The notes beneath the pieces are model-generated. The model was not told the origin of the DNA. It did not search any database and saw only the letters and a list, made by a program, of their open reading frames with translations. Position numbers and translations under genes: made by a program. Below, piece after piece: positions 40,514 to 49,420 of a stretch of 64,000 nt of DNA. This DNA is from Frigoribacterium sp. Leaf415. Its GTDB lineage: Bacteria > Actinomycetota > Actinomycetes > Actinomycetales > Microbacteriaceae. Each line of letters opens with the position of its first letter. The stretch's first letter is position 1. The stretch covers positions 799,301-863,300 of the forward strand of contig NZ_LMQR01000001.1 of NCBI RefSeq assembly GCF_001424645.1, in the 5' to 3' direction.

Positions 40514-41527
40514 ATGACCCGCACCGCGCCTCCTCGTCCGTCCACCCGTGTCCGTCGAGGACGGATCGTCGCCCTGGCGGCCGTTCCGCTCGTCGCCCTC
40601 GTGCTGAGCGGTTGCACGGGGGGTTCCGACCAGCCGTCTCCCACGGCGAGCGGCGCCGACGGCGACTGCAAGGCGCCGGCGTCGGGGTCGCTGTCCGACG
40701 GCGTCGACGTCACGGGCGAGGTCGAGGCCGCGCCCGAGGTCAGCTTCGACACCCCGCTCGAGGTCACGTCGACCCAGCGCACGACCCTGGTCGAGGGCAG
40801 CGGCGAGGTCGCCGGCCCGGGCGCGGTGGCCAACGTCCGCATCGCGGTCTACGACGCGACCACCGGGGCCGAGGTCACGTCGGCCGGTTTCGACGAGGGC
40901 CAGCAGCCCACGCAACTCACGGTGAGCACCGACTACTACGTGCCGGGCATCGTCGACGCGATCGCCTGTGTGCCCTCGGGCAGCCGCACGGTGACCGTCG
41001 CCTCGGCGGCCGACATGACGACCGCGACCGCGGGGGAGCAGGCCGCCACGCCCACGCCCGTGGTCATCGTCGCCGACGTCGTCTCCATCGTGCCCACCAG
41101 GGCGACGGGCGAGGCCCAGCCTCCCGAGGACGGCTTCCCAGCGGTCGAGCTCGCGGACGACGGTCAGCCGACCGTGACCATCCCGCCCGGCACCGACCCG
41201 CCGTCCGATCTGCAGATCGAGGTCCTGAAGAAGGGCGACGGCCCCGTCGTCCCCGACCCCGCGAACGTCACCGTCCAGTACCAGGGCGTCAACTGGACCA
41301 CCGGCGAGGTCTTCGACCAGAGCTGGGGCAAGGGCACGCCGACGCCGTTCTCGACCGACCAGGTCGTGCCGGGGTTCGCCAAGGCCATGATCGGTCAGAC
41401 GGTCGGGTCGCAGGTCGTGGTGATCATCCCACCCGCCGAGGGCTACGGCGAGGCCGGTCAGCCCTCGGCCGGCATCGGAGGCACCGACACGCTCGTCTTC
41501 GTGATCGACATCCTCGCCGTCGCCTAG
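40514..41527 (+). CDS. FKBP-type isomerase lipoprotein with a degenerate N-terminal FKBP-like domain
   Basis: 337 residues. Lipobox LVLSGC, Ser/Gly linker. The C-terminal FKBP domain (about 245-337) closely matches the neighbour (VTVQYQGVNW, GEVFDQSW, VVIIPPAEGYGEAG). The middle domain (about 55-200) keeps an FKBP-like outline (ANVRIAVYDATTGAEV, QLTVSTDYYVPGIVDAIACVPSGS) but lacks the FDxS and YG motifs, so it is probably inactive. The two adjacent genes look like a duplication. Secreted-protein folding is the inferred role. Confidence 0.87.
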   Translation: MTRTAPPRPSTRVRRGRIVALAAVPLVALVLSGCTGGSDQPSPTASGADGDCKAPASGSLSDGVDVTGEVEAAPEVSFDTPLEVTSTQRTTLVEGSGEVAGPGAVANVRIAVYDATTGAEVTSAGFDEGQQPTQLTVSTDYYVPGIVDAIACVPSGSRTVTVASAADMTTATAGEQAATPTPVVIVADVVSIVPTRATGEAQPPEDGFPAVELADDGQPTVTIPPGTDPPSDLQIEVLKKGDGPVVPDPANVTVQYQGVNWTTGEVFDQSWGKGTPTPFSTDQVVPGFAKAMIGQTVGSQVVVIIPPAEGYGEAGQPSAGIGGTDTLVFVIDILAVA

Positions 41528-41586
41528 CCGCGGGTCGCCCAGCCACGGGTCGCCTGGCCGCGGGTCGCCTGGCCACGGGTCGCCCA
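41527..41586. repeat. Four 15-base tandem repeats after the second FKBP gene
   Basis: Units alternate between GCCGCGGGTCGCCYR and GCCACGGGTCGCCYR, beginning inside the stop codon of the FKBP gene. Confidence 0.8.
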
Positions 41587-41605
41587 GACACCGGCCACCC
41601 GTGGC
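41572..41605 (+). terminator. Terminator-like hairpin between the FKBP gene and dxr
   Basis: The last tandem unit supplies GCCACGGGT (41572-41580), which pairs perfectly with ACCCGTGGC (41597-41605) around 16 bases. No T tract follows. It precedes the dxr promoter. Confidence 0.5.
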
Positions 41606-41632
41606 GGCGAACGGCCCCGCCGGTGCTCGCCC

Positions 41633-41638
41633 TAGGCT
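41633..41638 (+). promoter_or_regulatory. Leaderless-type -10 (TAGGCT) of dxr
   Basis: Six bases separate TAGGCT from ATG 41645, so the mRNA is predicted to begin at the A of the start codon. No ribosome-binding site is present. Confidence 0.6.
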
Positions 41639-41644
41639 GACCCC

Positions 41645-42721
41645 ATGCGTCGCATCACGATCCTCGGCTCCACCGGTTCGATCGGGGTCCAGGCCCTCGA
41701 CGTCGTCCGGGCCCACCCCGACCTCTTCGAGGTGGTCGGCCTCTCCGCCGGCTCCGACCGCCAGGGCGTGGCCGCTCAGGCGGCCGAGTTCGGCGTCGAG
41801 CACACGGCCCTCGGCACCGACGAATCGGTGCAGCTCGTCCGCGACGTCCGGGCCGACGTCGTCCTGAACGGCATCACGGGCTCGGTCGGTCTCGCACCGA
41901 CCCTCGCCGCCCTGGACTCGGGTGCGTCGCTCGCCCTGGCGAACAAGGAGAGCCTGATCGTCGGTGGCGACCTCGTGACGCAGCGGGCCGCCCCCGGTCA
42001 GATCGTGCCGGTCGACTCCGAGCACTCGGCGATCGCGCAGGCCCTGCGCTCGGGCAGCGACCGCGAGGTGCGCCGGCTCGTCCTGACGGCGTCGGGCGGG
42101 CCGTTCCGCGGTCGCACGCGGGACTCGCTGGCCGCCGTCACCCCGCGCGAGGCGCTCGCTCACCCCACCTGGGACATGGGCCTGGTCGTCACGACGAACT
42201 CGTCGACCCTGGTCAACAAGGGGCTCGAGGTGATCGAGGCGCACCTCCTGTTCGACGTCGACTACGACCACATCGACGTCACGGTGCACCCGCAGTCGAT
42301 CGTCCACTCCATGGTCGAGTTCGTCGACGGCTCGACCATCGCCCAGGCCTCGCCGCCCGACATGCGCCTGCCGATCTCGCTCGGGCTCGCCTGGCCGGAC
42401 CGCGTCGACGGGGTGGGCGTCCCGCTCGACTGGACCCGCGCCTCCACCTGGACCTTCGAGCCCCTCGACGAGCAGGCCTTCCCGGCCGTCCGGCTCGCCA
42501 AGCAGGTCGGGCGGGCCGGGGGGACCTACCCGGCCGTCTTCAACGCGGCCAACGAGCAGGCCGTCCTGGCGTTCCACGCGGGACGCGTCGGGTACCTCGA
42601 CATCCTCGACGTGGTCGAGGCCGTCGTCGACCGCCACACCGCGGGCGAGAGCAGCCTCGAGGGCGTGCTCGACGCCGAACGCTGGGCACGTGCCGAGGCG
42701 GACGCGCTGCTGGCCCGCTGA
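41645..42721 (+). CDS. dxr: 1-deoxy-D-xylulose 5-phosphate reductoisomerase
   Basis: 358 residues, somewhat shorter than the roughly 400 of other bacteria, with all core motifs. It makes 2-C-methylerythritol 4-phosphate with NADPH in the MEP isoprenoid pathway. NADPH motif GSTGSIGVQAL, then ANKESLIVGG, VDSEHSAI, the flexible-loop region PTWDMG, VHPQSIVHSMVEF, and NAANEQAV. The order dxr, site-2 protease, ispG is conserved with Mycobacterium. Confidence 0.96.
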   Translation: MRRITILGSTGSIGVQALDVVRAHPDLFEVVGLSAGSDRQGVAAQAAEFGVEHTALGTDESVQLVRDVRADVVLNGITGSVGLAPTLAALDSGASLALANKESLIVGGDLVTQRAAPGQIVPVDSEHSAIAQALRSGSDREVRRLVLTASGGPFRGRTRDSLAAVTPREALAHPTWDMGLVVTTNSSTLVNKGLEVIEAHLLFDVDYDHIDVTVHPQSIVHSMVEFVDGSTIAQASPPDMRLPISLGLAWPDRVDGVGVPLDWTRASTWTFEPLDEQAFPAVRLAKQVGRAGGTYPAVFNAANEQAVLAFHAGRVGYLDILDVVEAVVDRHTAGESSLEGVLDAERWARAEADALLAR

Positions 42722-42793
42722 GCCCGCCGCCCCAGTTCGGGGCTCCCAGCGTCGTCATGGCGTCGGCGCGGTGGACGTCCGGCCACGGGCGGC

Positions 42794-42799
42794 TACCCT
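42794..42799 (+). promoter_or_regulatory. Leaderless-type -10 (TACCCT) of the site-2 protease gene
   Basis: TACCCT is followed by six bases and the GTG start at 42806. No ribosome-binding site is seen in the spacer. Confidence 0.55.
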
Positions 42800-42805
42800 T
42801 GCCCG

Positions 42806-44137
42806 GTGCAGACGATCCTCCTCTTCGTGCTCGGCGTCCTGGTCATGGTCGTCGGGTTGGCCGTGTCGATCGCCCTGCACGAGGTGGGCCACCTCGTGCC
42901 GGCGAAGAAGTTCGGCGTGAAGGTCGGCCAGTACATGATCGGCTTCGGGCCGACCGTCTTCTCGCGCAAGAAGGGCGAGACCGAGTACGGCGTCAAGGCG
43001 TTGCCCCTCGGCGGCTACATCTCGATGTCGGGCATGTTCCCTCCGGGCAAGACCGGGGGAGGCGCGCGCCAGTCGAGCACCGGCTTCTTCAACACCCTCG
43101 TGCAGGACGCCCGGACCGCCAGCGCCGAGACCGTCGACGAGGGCGACGAGTCGCGCACCTTCTACCGCCTGCCCGTGTACAAGCGCGTCGTCATCATGCT
43201 CGGCGGGCCGTTCATGAACCTGCTCATCGCGATCGTGCTGTTCGCCGTGCTGCTCTGCGGCTTCGGCGTCCAGCAGGCGAGCACGACCGTCGGCAGCGTC
43301 AGCACCTGCGTCCTGCCCGCCGGGTCGACGGAGACGAGCTGCCCGTCCGACGCGCCCGAGGCCCCCGCCTACGCCGCGGGCATGCTGAACGGCGACCGCA
43401 TCGTGTCGATCGACGGCACGACCGTCACCGACGGCGACCAGATCACGAGCATCCTCCAGCGTTCTCCCGGCGACACCCTCGACGTCGTCGTCGACCGCGA
43501 CGGCACCGAGCGCACGCTGCAGGTGACGCCGGCGCTGTCCGAGCGGTACGTGACCACGTCGAGCGGGGCCGTGGCGACGAACCCCGACGGCAGTTCGCAG
43601 ACGCAAGAGGTCGGCTTCGTCGGCATCGGCTTCGCCTACGAGAAGGTACGCGAGCCCGTGACGGCCGTGCTGCCGGCCGTCGGAGACAACATCGCGCACG
43701 TCGTCGGCGTCATCGTCACGCTGCCGCAGCGTCTGGTCGGGGTGGCCCAGGCCGCCTTCGGCGGGGCCGAGCGCGACCCGAACGGCCCGGTCAGCGTCGT
43801 CGGCGTCGGACGCATGGCGGGTGAGATCGCGAGCCTCGACACCATCCCGGTGGTCGACCGCATCAGCACCCTCGTCGGTCTGCTCGCGAGCCTCAACGTC
43901 GCGCTGTTCGTGTTCAACCTGGTGCCGCTCATGCCGCTCGACGGCGGCCACGTGGCCGGAGCCCTCATCGAGGCGATCCGCCGCGGCTTCGCCAAGCTCT
44001 TCCGCCGTCCCGATCCGGGCCCGGTCGACACGGCCAAGGCCATCCCCGTGACCTTCGCCATCGTGATCCTGCTCGGGGGCATGACCGTCCTGCTGACCTA
44101 TGCCGACATCGTGAACCCGATCGACATCTTCGGCTGA
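42806..44137 (+). CDS. M50 site-2 intramembrane metalloprotease (RseP/Rip1-like)
   Basis: 443 residues. Zinc ligands are in HEVGH within the first membrane helix ([15 protein letters not shown]) and the aspartate in the third-helix region [16 protein letters not shown] domain (about 165-250) lies between. It cleaves membrane-spanning anti-sigma factors or other clients; its mycobacterial relative Rip1 sits in the same gene order. It has about four membrane helices. An insertion after the first helix (about 80-120, [17 protein letters not shown]) is typical of actinobacteria. Confidence 0.94.
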   Translation: MQTILLFVLGVLVMVVGLAVSIALHEVGHLVPAKKFGVKVGQYMIGFGPTVFSRKKGETEYGVKALPLGGYISMSGMFPPGKTGGGARQSSTGFFNTLVQDARTASAETVDEGDESRTFYRLPVYKRVVIMLGGPFMNLLIAIVLFAVLLCGFGVQQASTTVGSVSTCVLPAGSTETSCPSDAPEAPAYAAGMLNGDRIVSIDGTTVTDGDQITSILQRSPGDTLDVVVDRDGTERTLQVTPALSERYVTTSSGAVATNPDGSSQTQEVGFVGIGFAYEKVREPVTAVLPAVGDNIAHVVGVIVTLPQRLVGVAQAAFGGAERDPNGPVSVVGVGRMAGEIASLDTIPVVDRISTLVGLLASLNVALFVFNLVPLMPLDGGHVAGALIEAIRRGFAKLFRRPDPGPVDTAKAIPVTFAIVILLGGMTVLLTYADIVNPIDIFG

Positions 44138-44205
44138 CGACCGGTGGCGGGCGTCGCGTGACGGGCCGGTCACCCGCCCGTCACGCGGCGTCCAGCGCCG
44201 AGGTT

Positions 44206-44211
44206 TACGAT
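44206..44211 (+). promoter_or_regulatory. Leaderless-type -10 (TACGAT) of ispG
   Basis: Six bases separate TACGAT from GTG 44218. It decides the start, because the earlier in-frame codon at 44158 lies upstream of the promoter. Confidence 0.6.
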
Positions 44212-44217
44212 GACACC

Positions 44218-45366
44218 GTGCCAGCAGTCAATCTCGGAATGCCGAAGGTCCCCGAAGTCCTCGCCCCGCGCCGCAAGACGCGGCAGATCAAGGTCGGCAA
44301 GGTGCTCGTGGGCGGCGACGCCCCCGTCAGCGTGCAGTCGATGACCACGACTCCGACCCCCAACATCAACGCCACCCTGCAGCAGATCGCCGAGCTCACC
44401 GCCAGCGGCTGCGACATCGTGCGCGTCGCCGTGCCGAGCCGTGACGACGCCGAGGCCCTTCCGATCATCGCGAAGAAGAGCCAGATCCCGGTCATCGCCG
44501 ACATCCACTTCCAGCCCAACTACGTCTACCAGGCGATCGACGCCGGCTGTGCGGCCGTCCGGGTCAACCCCGGCAACATCCGCAAGTTCGACGACCAAGT
44601 CGGCAAGATCGCCGCCGCGGCGAAGGCCGCGGGCGTCTCGATCCGCATCGGCGTCAACGCCGGCTCGCTCGAGCCCAGCATCCTGCAGAAGTACGGCAAG
44701 GCCACGCCCGAGGCGCTCGTCGAGTCCGCCGTGTGGGAGGCCTCGCTGTTCGAAGAGCACGACTTCCACGACTTCAAGATCTCGGTCAAGCACAACGACC
44801 CGATCGTCATGGTCAAGGCCTACCGTCAGCTCGCCGAGCGCGGTGACTGGCCCCTGCACCTCGGCGTCACCGAGGCCGGTCCCGAGTTCCAGGGCACGAT
44901 CAAGTCGGCCACGGCGTTCGGCATCCTGCTGAGCGAGGGCATCGGCGACACCATCCGTGTCAGCCTCAGTGCCCCGCCCGCCCAAGAGGTCAAGGTCGGC
45001 CTGCAGATCCTGCAGTCGCTCAACCTGCGCGAGCGCAAGCTCGAGATCGTCAGCTGCCCCAGCTGCGGTCGTGCCCAGGTCGACGTCTACAAGCTCGCCA
45101 ACGACGTCACCGACGGGCTCGAGGGCATGACCGTGCCTCTGCGCGTCGCCGTCATGGGCTGTGTCGTCAACGGCCCGGGCGAGGCCCGCGAGGCCGACCT
45201 CGGCGTCGCGTCCGGCAACGGCAAGGGGCAGATCTTCGTGAAGGGCGAGGTCATCAAGACCGTCCCCGAGTCCGAGATCGTCCAGACGCTCATCGACGAG
45301 GCGAACCGCCTCGCCGCCGAGATGCCCCCCGGCGAGCTGGGCTCGCCCGAGGTCGTCACCGTCTGA
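44218..45366 (+). CDS. ispG: 4-hydroxy-3-methylbut-2-en-1-yl diphosphate synthase (flavodoxin)
   Basis: 382 residues from leaderless GTG 44218. It converts MEcPP to HMBPP with a [4Fe-4S] cluster, next to last in the MEP pathway. An N-terminal barrel begins [12 protein letters not shown], with [11 protein letters not shown] and RVNPGNI. The C-terminal cluster domain supplies cysteines in [11 protein letters not shown] and [10 protein letters not shown]. It belongs with dxr upstream. Confidence 0.95.
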   Translation: MPAVNLGMPKVPEVLAPRRKTRQIKVGKVLVGGDAPVSVQSMTTTPTPNINATLQQIAELTASGCDIVRVAVPSRDDAEALPIIAKKSQIPVIADIHFQPNYVYQAIDAGCAAVRVNPGNIRKFDDQVGKIAAAAKAAGVSIRIGVNAGSLEPSILQKYGKATPEALVESAVWEASLFEEHDFHDFKISVKHNDPIVMVKAYRQLAERGDWPLHLGVTEAGPEFQGTIKSATAFGILLSEGIGDTIRVSLSAPPAQEVKVGLQILQSLNLRERKLEIVSCPSCGRAQVDVYKLANDVTDGLEGMTVPLRVAVMGCVVNGPGEAREADLGVASGNGKGQIFVKGEVIKTVPESEIVQTLIDEANRLAAEMPPGELGSPEVVTV

Positions 45367-45399
45367 CCCGATACGCCCCGGGGGCGACGCGACCCCCTT

Positions 45400-45439
45400 C
45401 AGGAGGCGCGGTGCGAGGGTTCTCGCACCGCGCCTCCTG
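45400..45439. repeat. GCGCCTCCT palindrome, copy 2 (perfect 18-bp hairpin after ispG)
   Basis: The 18-base arm at 45400-45417 (key core CAGGAGGCGCGGTG) pairs perfectly with 45422-45439 around the loop GGTT. It lies 33 bases after ispG and is the strongest terminator candidate there, but its core is shared with copies at 386-424 and 55494-55547. Confidence 0.75.
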
Positions 45440-45597
45440 CGTGCGGTCGCGTCCGTGCCCGGGGCCGCCCCAGCCGTGTGTCGTCGTGTGACGCCCCGAT
45501 GTGACGCGCCCCGGGGCGTCGGCCAGCATGGAGCACGCACCGCGACAGCCTCGGCCCACCCCCGAGCGGTGCTCCAGCAGCGCCCCGAGAGGAACCC
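45440..45597 (+). promoter_or_regulatory. Leader region of the methionine importer
   Basis: About 160 bases before metQ without a gene. An inverted repeat GACGCCCC (45490-45497) and GGGGCGTC (45513-45520) encloses the perfect palindrome CGCCCCGGGGCG (45507-45518). It could be an operator or alternative hairpin. No SAM-riboswitch or clear -10 was recognised. Confidence 0.3.
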
Positions 45598-46521
45598 ATG
45601 ACCAGCAGCGCCCCCCTGATCGACGCCCCCAAGAAGGGCCCCGGTCGACTGATCGCCATCATCGTCGCGGTCGTCGTCGTGCTCGCCGCCGTCGGCATCG
45701 CGATCGGGGTCACCCGTGGCGGTGGCGACGACGAGACCGTCCGCATCGGCGTCGTCGGCGCGAGCGACCCGTACTGGGCCGACTTCGTCCAGGCCGCGGC
45801 CGACGAGGGCATCACGGTCGACCTCGTGGACTACTCGGACTACGAGCAGCCGAACCCGGCCCTCGCCGACGGCGAGATCGACCTGAACCAGTTCCAGCAC
45901 ATCGTCTACCTCGCGCAGTACGACGTGGCCTCGGGCAACGACATCGTGCCGATCGGTTCGACGGCGATCTACCCCCTGCCGCTGTACTCGTCGAAGTACA
46001 CCGAGCTGAGCGACTTCCAGCAGGGCGACACCATCGCGATCCCCGACGACTCGAGCAACCTGGCCCGCGCCCTGCTCGTGCTGCAGTCGAACGGCCTGGT
46101 CTCGCTGAAGGACGGCGGCACGATCTTCTCGGGCGTCAACGACGTCGACGAGTCGAAGTCGAAGGTCAAGGTCGCCACGGTGAGCGCCGACCTCGCCGCC
46201 ACGTCGCTGCCCGACTACGCCGGCGCGATCATCAACAACGACTTCGCGACCAAGGCCGGCCTGTCGACCGACGACGTCATCGCGCAGGACGACCCCAACG
46301 ACCCGTCGTCGGTGCCCTACGCCAACGTCTTCGCCGCCCGTGCGGAGGACAAGGACAACGCGACCTACCAGAAGCTCGTCCAGATCTACCAGGACACCAA
46401 GACCGTCACCGACGGCGTCGTCGACAACTCGGGCGGCACGGCGATCATCACGAAGATCCCCGCGAGCGACCTCGAGAAATCGCTGACCGAGACCGAGAAG
46501 CTCGTCGAACAGAACGGCTGA
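45598..46521 (+). CDS. metQ: MetQ/NLPA-family methionine-binding protein, membrane-anchored
   Basis: 307 residues. The binding-protein body begins ETVRIGVVGASDPYWADF and has YSDYEQPNPALADGEIDLNQFQH, the family hallmark. It delivers methionine to MetNI. Unlike most MetQ it has no lipobox cysteine; residues 18-40 form an uncleaved-looking membrane helix (LIAIIVAVVVVLAAVGIAIG), so it is probably held by a signal anchor. RBS GAGAGGAA, ATG 45598. metN and metI follow. Confidence 0.9.
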   Translation: MTSSAPLIDAPKKGPGRLIAIIVAVVVVLAAVGIAIGVTRGGGDDETVRIGVVGASDPYWADFVQAAADEGITVDLVDYSDYEQPNPALADGEIDLNQFQHIVYLAQYDVASGNDIVPIGSTAIYPLPLYSSKYTELSDFQQGDTIAIPDDSSNLARALLVLQSNGLVSLKDGGTIFSGVNDVDESKSKVKVATVSADLAATSLPDYAGAIINNDFATKAGLSTDDVIAQDDPNDPSSVPYANVFAARAEDKDNATYQKLVQIYQDTKTVTDGVVDNSGGTAIITKIPASDLEKSLTETEKLVEQNG

Positions 46522-46605
46522 CCCCACCAGGTCGCCACCCCCGGCCCGGACCGCGCGCAGACACCCGCCCGCGGTCCGGGCCTCCGCCCGTGCCGAGGAG
46601 AACGC

Positions 46606-47667
46606 GTGCCCGCCATCACCCTGACCGACGTCGTCAAGACGTACCCGCCCCGCGAGAAGGGCGCCGCACCGCTGACCGCGGTCGACGGCGTCAGCCTCGA
46701 GATCGCCGAGGGCGAGATCTTCGGCATCATCGGCTACTCGGGCGCGGGGAAGAGCACCCTGGTACGCCTCGTCAACGCCCTCGAGCCCACGACGAGCGGG
46801 AGCATCCGCGTCGACGGTCGCGAGATCACCGGCCTGCGTGAGCGCGAACTGCGCGGGGTCCGGGCCGGCATAGGCATGATCTTCCAGCAGTTCAACCTCT
46901 TCTCGTCGAAGACGGTCTGGGGCAACGTCGAGTTCCCGCTCAAGGCGGCGGGCGTGCCGAAGGCCGAGCACCAGCGGCGCATCAGCGACCTGCTGCACTT
47001 CGTCGGCCTCGGCGACAAGGCCCACGCGCGGCCGGACCAGCTCTCGGGTGGACAGAAGCAGCGCGTCGGCATCGCCCGGGCGCTCGCGACGAACCCCCGC
47101 ATCCTGCTGGCCGACGAGGCGACGAGCGCCCTCGACCCCGAGACGACGAGCGAGGTGCTCGCGCTGCTCAAGCGCGTCAACGCCGAGCTCGGCATCACCA
47201 TCGTCGTGATCACCCACGAGATGGACGTCATCAAGTCGATCGCCGACCGGGTGGCCGTGATGGACTCCGGACGCGTCGTCGAGACCGGCCCCACCTTCGA
47301 GGTGTTCTCCGACCCGCAGCAGGCGTCGACCAAACGGTTCGTCTCGACCGTCATCGCGGGCACGCCGCACGGCGACGAGCTCGAGGCGTTGCGGGCCCGG
47401 CACGACGGCACCCTCGTGTCGGTGCGCATCGCGGAGGGCGGCGTCGACCAGCGCGACGTCTTCGCGCTGCTCGCCCGTCACGGCCTCTCGTTCGAGATCG
47501 TCTTCGGTGGCGTCAACGACATCCAGGGGCGCACCTTCGGCACCCTGACCCTCGCCGTGACCGGCGACGACGCTGCCGTCCGGGCGGCCGTCGCCGAGCT
47601 GGGCGACAACGCGACCGAACTGCCCACCTCGCCGGCGACCTCGGCCGCACCCACGGAAGGACGCTGA
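46606..47667 (+). CDS. metN: Methionine ABC transporter ATP-binding protein
   Basis: 353 residues, GTG start after GAGGAGA. Walker A is GYSGAGKST, signature LSGGQKQRVGIARAL, Walker B ILLADEATSALDPE. A C-terminal NIL domain (about 265-340), which binds methionine and inhibits transport in E. coli MetN, begins after GTPHGDELEALR. It energises uptake through MetI. Confidence 0.95.
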   Translation: MPAITLTDVVKTYPPREKGAAPLTAVDGVSLEIAEGEIFGIIGYSGAGKSTLVRLVNALEPTTSGSIRVDGREITGLRERELRGVRAGIGMIFQQFNLFSSKTVWGNVEFPLKAAGVPKAEHQRRISDLLHFVGLGDKAHARPDQLSGGQKQRVGIARALATNPRILLADEATSALDPETTSEVLALLKRVNAELGITIVVITHEMDVIKSIADRVAVMDSGRVVETGPTFEVFSDPQQASTKRFVSTVIAGTPHGDELEALRARHDGTLVSVRIAEGGVDQRDVFALLARHGLSFEIVFGGVNDIQGRTFGTLTLAVTGDDAAVRAAVAELGDNATELPTSPATSAAPTEGR

Positions 47668-47668
47668 C

Positions 47669-48328
47669 ATGGACTCCCTGATCAAACTGCAGCCGATGCT
47701 GTGGCAGGCGGCCGTCGAGACCGTCTACATCGTCGCCCTGACGCTGCTCTTCGGCGGCATCGGCGGACTCGTGCTCGGCCTGGCGCTCTACCTGACGCGG
47801 GGCGGGGCGCTGTTCGCGAACCGCGTCGTCTACGGTGTGCTGAACGTGGTCGTGAACGTGTTCCGGCCGATCCCGTTCATCATCTTCCTGGCCGCGGCCC
47901 AGCCGTTGGCGAGGTTCGTCATCGGTTCGGGCAGCGGCAACCCGGCCATCATCTTCACCCTGTCGCTCGCCGCGTCGTTCGCCATCTCGCGCATCGTCGA
48001 GCAGAACCTGCTCACCGTGCAGCCGGGCGTCATCGAGGCCGCACGAGCCGCGGGGGCCGGGCCGGCCCGCATCATCGGCACGGTGCTGCTGCCCGAGGCG
48101 CTCGGACCGCTCGTCCTCGGGTACACGTTCATCTTCGTCGCGCTGGTCGACATGTCGGCGGTGGCCGGCTACATCGGCGGCGGCGGGCTCGGCAACTTCG
48201 CCCTGCTCTACGGCTATCGGCAGTTCGACCCGGTCGTGACCTGGGCCGCGGTGCTCCTGATCATCGTCCTGGTGCAGCTCGTCCAGTTCCTCGGCAACTG
48301 GCTGGCGAGGCGCGCGCTGCGTCGATGA
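47669..48328 (+). CDS. metI: Methionine ABC transporter permease
   Basis: 219 residues with five membrane helices. The cytoplasmic coupling motif EAARAAGAGPARIIGTVLLPEALGPL is the EAA loop that contacts MetN. VVNVFRPIPFIIFL is typical for MetI. It begins one base after the metN stop and ends the three-gene operon. Confidence 0.95.
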   Translation: MDSLIKLQPMLWQAAVETVYIVALTLLFGGIGGLVLGLALYLTRGGALFANRVVYGVLNVVVNVFRPIPFIIFLAAAQPLARFVIGSGSGNPAIIFTLSLAASFAISRIVEQNLLTVQPGVIEAARAAGAGPARIIGTVLLPEALGPLVLGYTFIFVALVDMSAVAGYIGGGGLGNFALLYGYRQFDPVVTWAAVLLIIVLVQLVQFLGNWLARRALRR

Positions 48329-48370
48329 GGCACCGGGGCCGTGGGCGCCGGCGCTGTCGGGGGACTGGTT

Positions 48371-48376
48371 TACAGT
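48371..48376 (+). promoter_or_regulatory. Leaderless-type -10 (TACAGT) of the Bat-like MoxR operon
   Basis: Seven bases separate TACAGT from GTG 48384. An in-frame GTG at 48375 overlaps the hexamer and is rejected as start. Confidence 0.55.
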
Positions 48377-48383
48377 GGGGCGC

Positions 48384-49415
48384 GTGACCGACACCGCCAC
48401 CGCCAGCCAGACCCCGCCGCCGGCCTCGGCCCCCGTGACGCCCGCCGAACTCGAGCGGGCCAGGCAGATCGTCGGGGCGGTGTCTCAGGCCTTCGGCCGC
48501 AAGGTCGTGGGTCAGACGGCCCTCCGCGACACCCTGCTCGTCGCCTTGATCACCGGTGGGCACGTCCTGCTCGAGAGCGTCCCGGGGCTGGCCAAGACGA
48601 CCGCCGCGCAGACCATCGCGCAGTCGATCGACGCCAGCTTCCGGCGCATCCAGTGCACGCCCGACCTGCTGCCGAGCGACATCACGGGCACGCAGATCTA
48701 CGACGCCCAGAAGTCGACGTTCGTCACCCAGCTCGGGCCGGTCCACTCGAACTTCGTCCTGCTCGACGAGATCAACCGATCGAGCGCCAAGACCCAGAGC
48801 GCCATGCTCGAGGCGATGCAAGAGCGGCAGACCACCATCGGTGGCACGGTCTACCGGCTGCCGTCGCCCTTCCTCGTCCTGGCCACGCAGAACCCGATCG
48901 AGCAAGAGGGCACCTACCAGTTGCCCGAGGCGCAGCTCGACCGCTTCCTGTTGAAAGAGATCCTCGACTATCCGACTCCGGCCGAAGAGGCCGAGATCAT
49001 CCGGCGCATCGAGAGCGGCGTCTACGACGAGACCGCCGCACCCTCGACCGGCGTCGGCCTGGCCGACGTCGTCTACCTGCAAGACCTCGCCAAGCGCGTC
49101 TACGTGGACGCGTCGATCGTCAACTACATCGTCCAGCTCATCTACGTCACGCGGCACCCTCAGCAGTACATCCCGGCCACCCTCGCCGACTACGTCGAGT
49201 TCGGGGCCAGCCCGCGGGCGAGCATCGCCTTCATGCAGGCTGCCCGGGCCCTCGCCCTGCTGCACGGGCGCGACTACGTCATCCCCGAAGACGTCAAGCA
49301 CCTGCGACACTCCGTGCTGCGACACCGCCTGATCCTCAACTACGAGGCCACGGCCGACGAGGTCGCGCCCGAGACGATCATCGACGCCGTGTTCGGCGCC
49401 GTCCAGACCCCCTGA
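48384..49415 (+). CDS. MoxR-family AAA+ ATPase (Bat-type operon)
   Basis: 343 residues. Walker A here is VPGLAKTT (Lys71), Walker B FVLLDEINRSSAKTQ, sensor 1 LATQNPIEQEGTYQLPEAQ. This is a different MoxR subgroup from the one at 30597. It heads an operon with DUF58, a small membrane protein, two VWA proteins and a TPR-like protein, the arrangement of Bat (aerotolerance) operons. The inferred role is a chaperone for VWA protein assembly. Confidence 0.93.
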   Translation: MTDTATASQTPPPASAPVTPAELERARQIVGAVSQAFGRKVVGQTALRDTLLVALITGGHVLLESVPGLAKTTAAQTIAQSIDASFRRIQCTPDLLPSDITGTQIYDAQKSTFVTQLGPVHSNFVLLDEINRSSAKTQSAMLEAMQERQTTIGGTVYRLPSPFLVLATQNPIEQEGTYQLPEAQLDRFLLKEILDYPTPAEEAEIIRRIESGVYDETAAPSTGVGLADVVYLQDLAKRVYVDASIVNYIVQLIYVTRHPQQYIPATLADYVEFGASPRASIAFMQAARALALLHGRDYVIPEDVKHLRHSVLRHRLILNYEATADEVAPETIIDAVFGAVQTP

Positions 49416-49420
49416 CGCCG

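Noticed and set aside
45367..45597. SAM riboswitch or S-box upstream of metQ
   Set aside because: No conserved riboswitch core could be recognised; only simple inverted repeats are present.
44170..47685. Minus-strand open frame of 1171 codons
   Set aside because: Runs across ispG, metQ and metN; composition is an artefact of codon bias in those genes.
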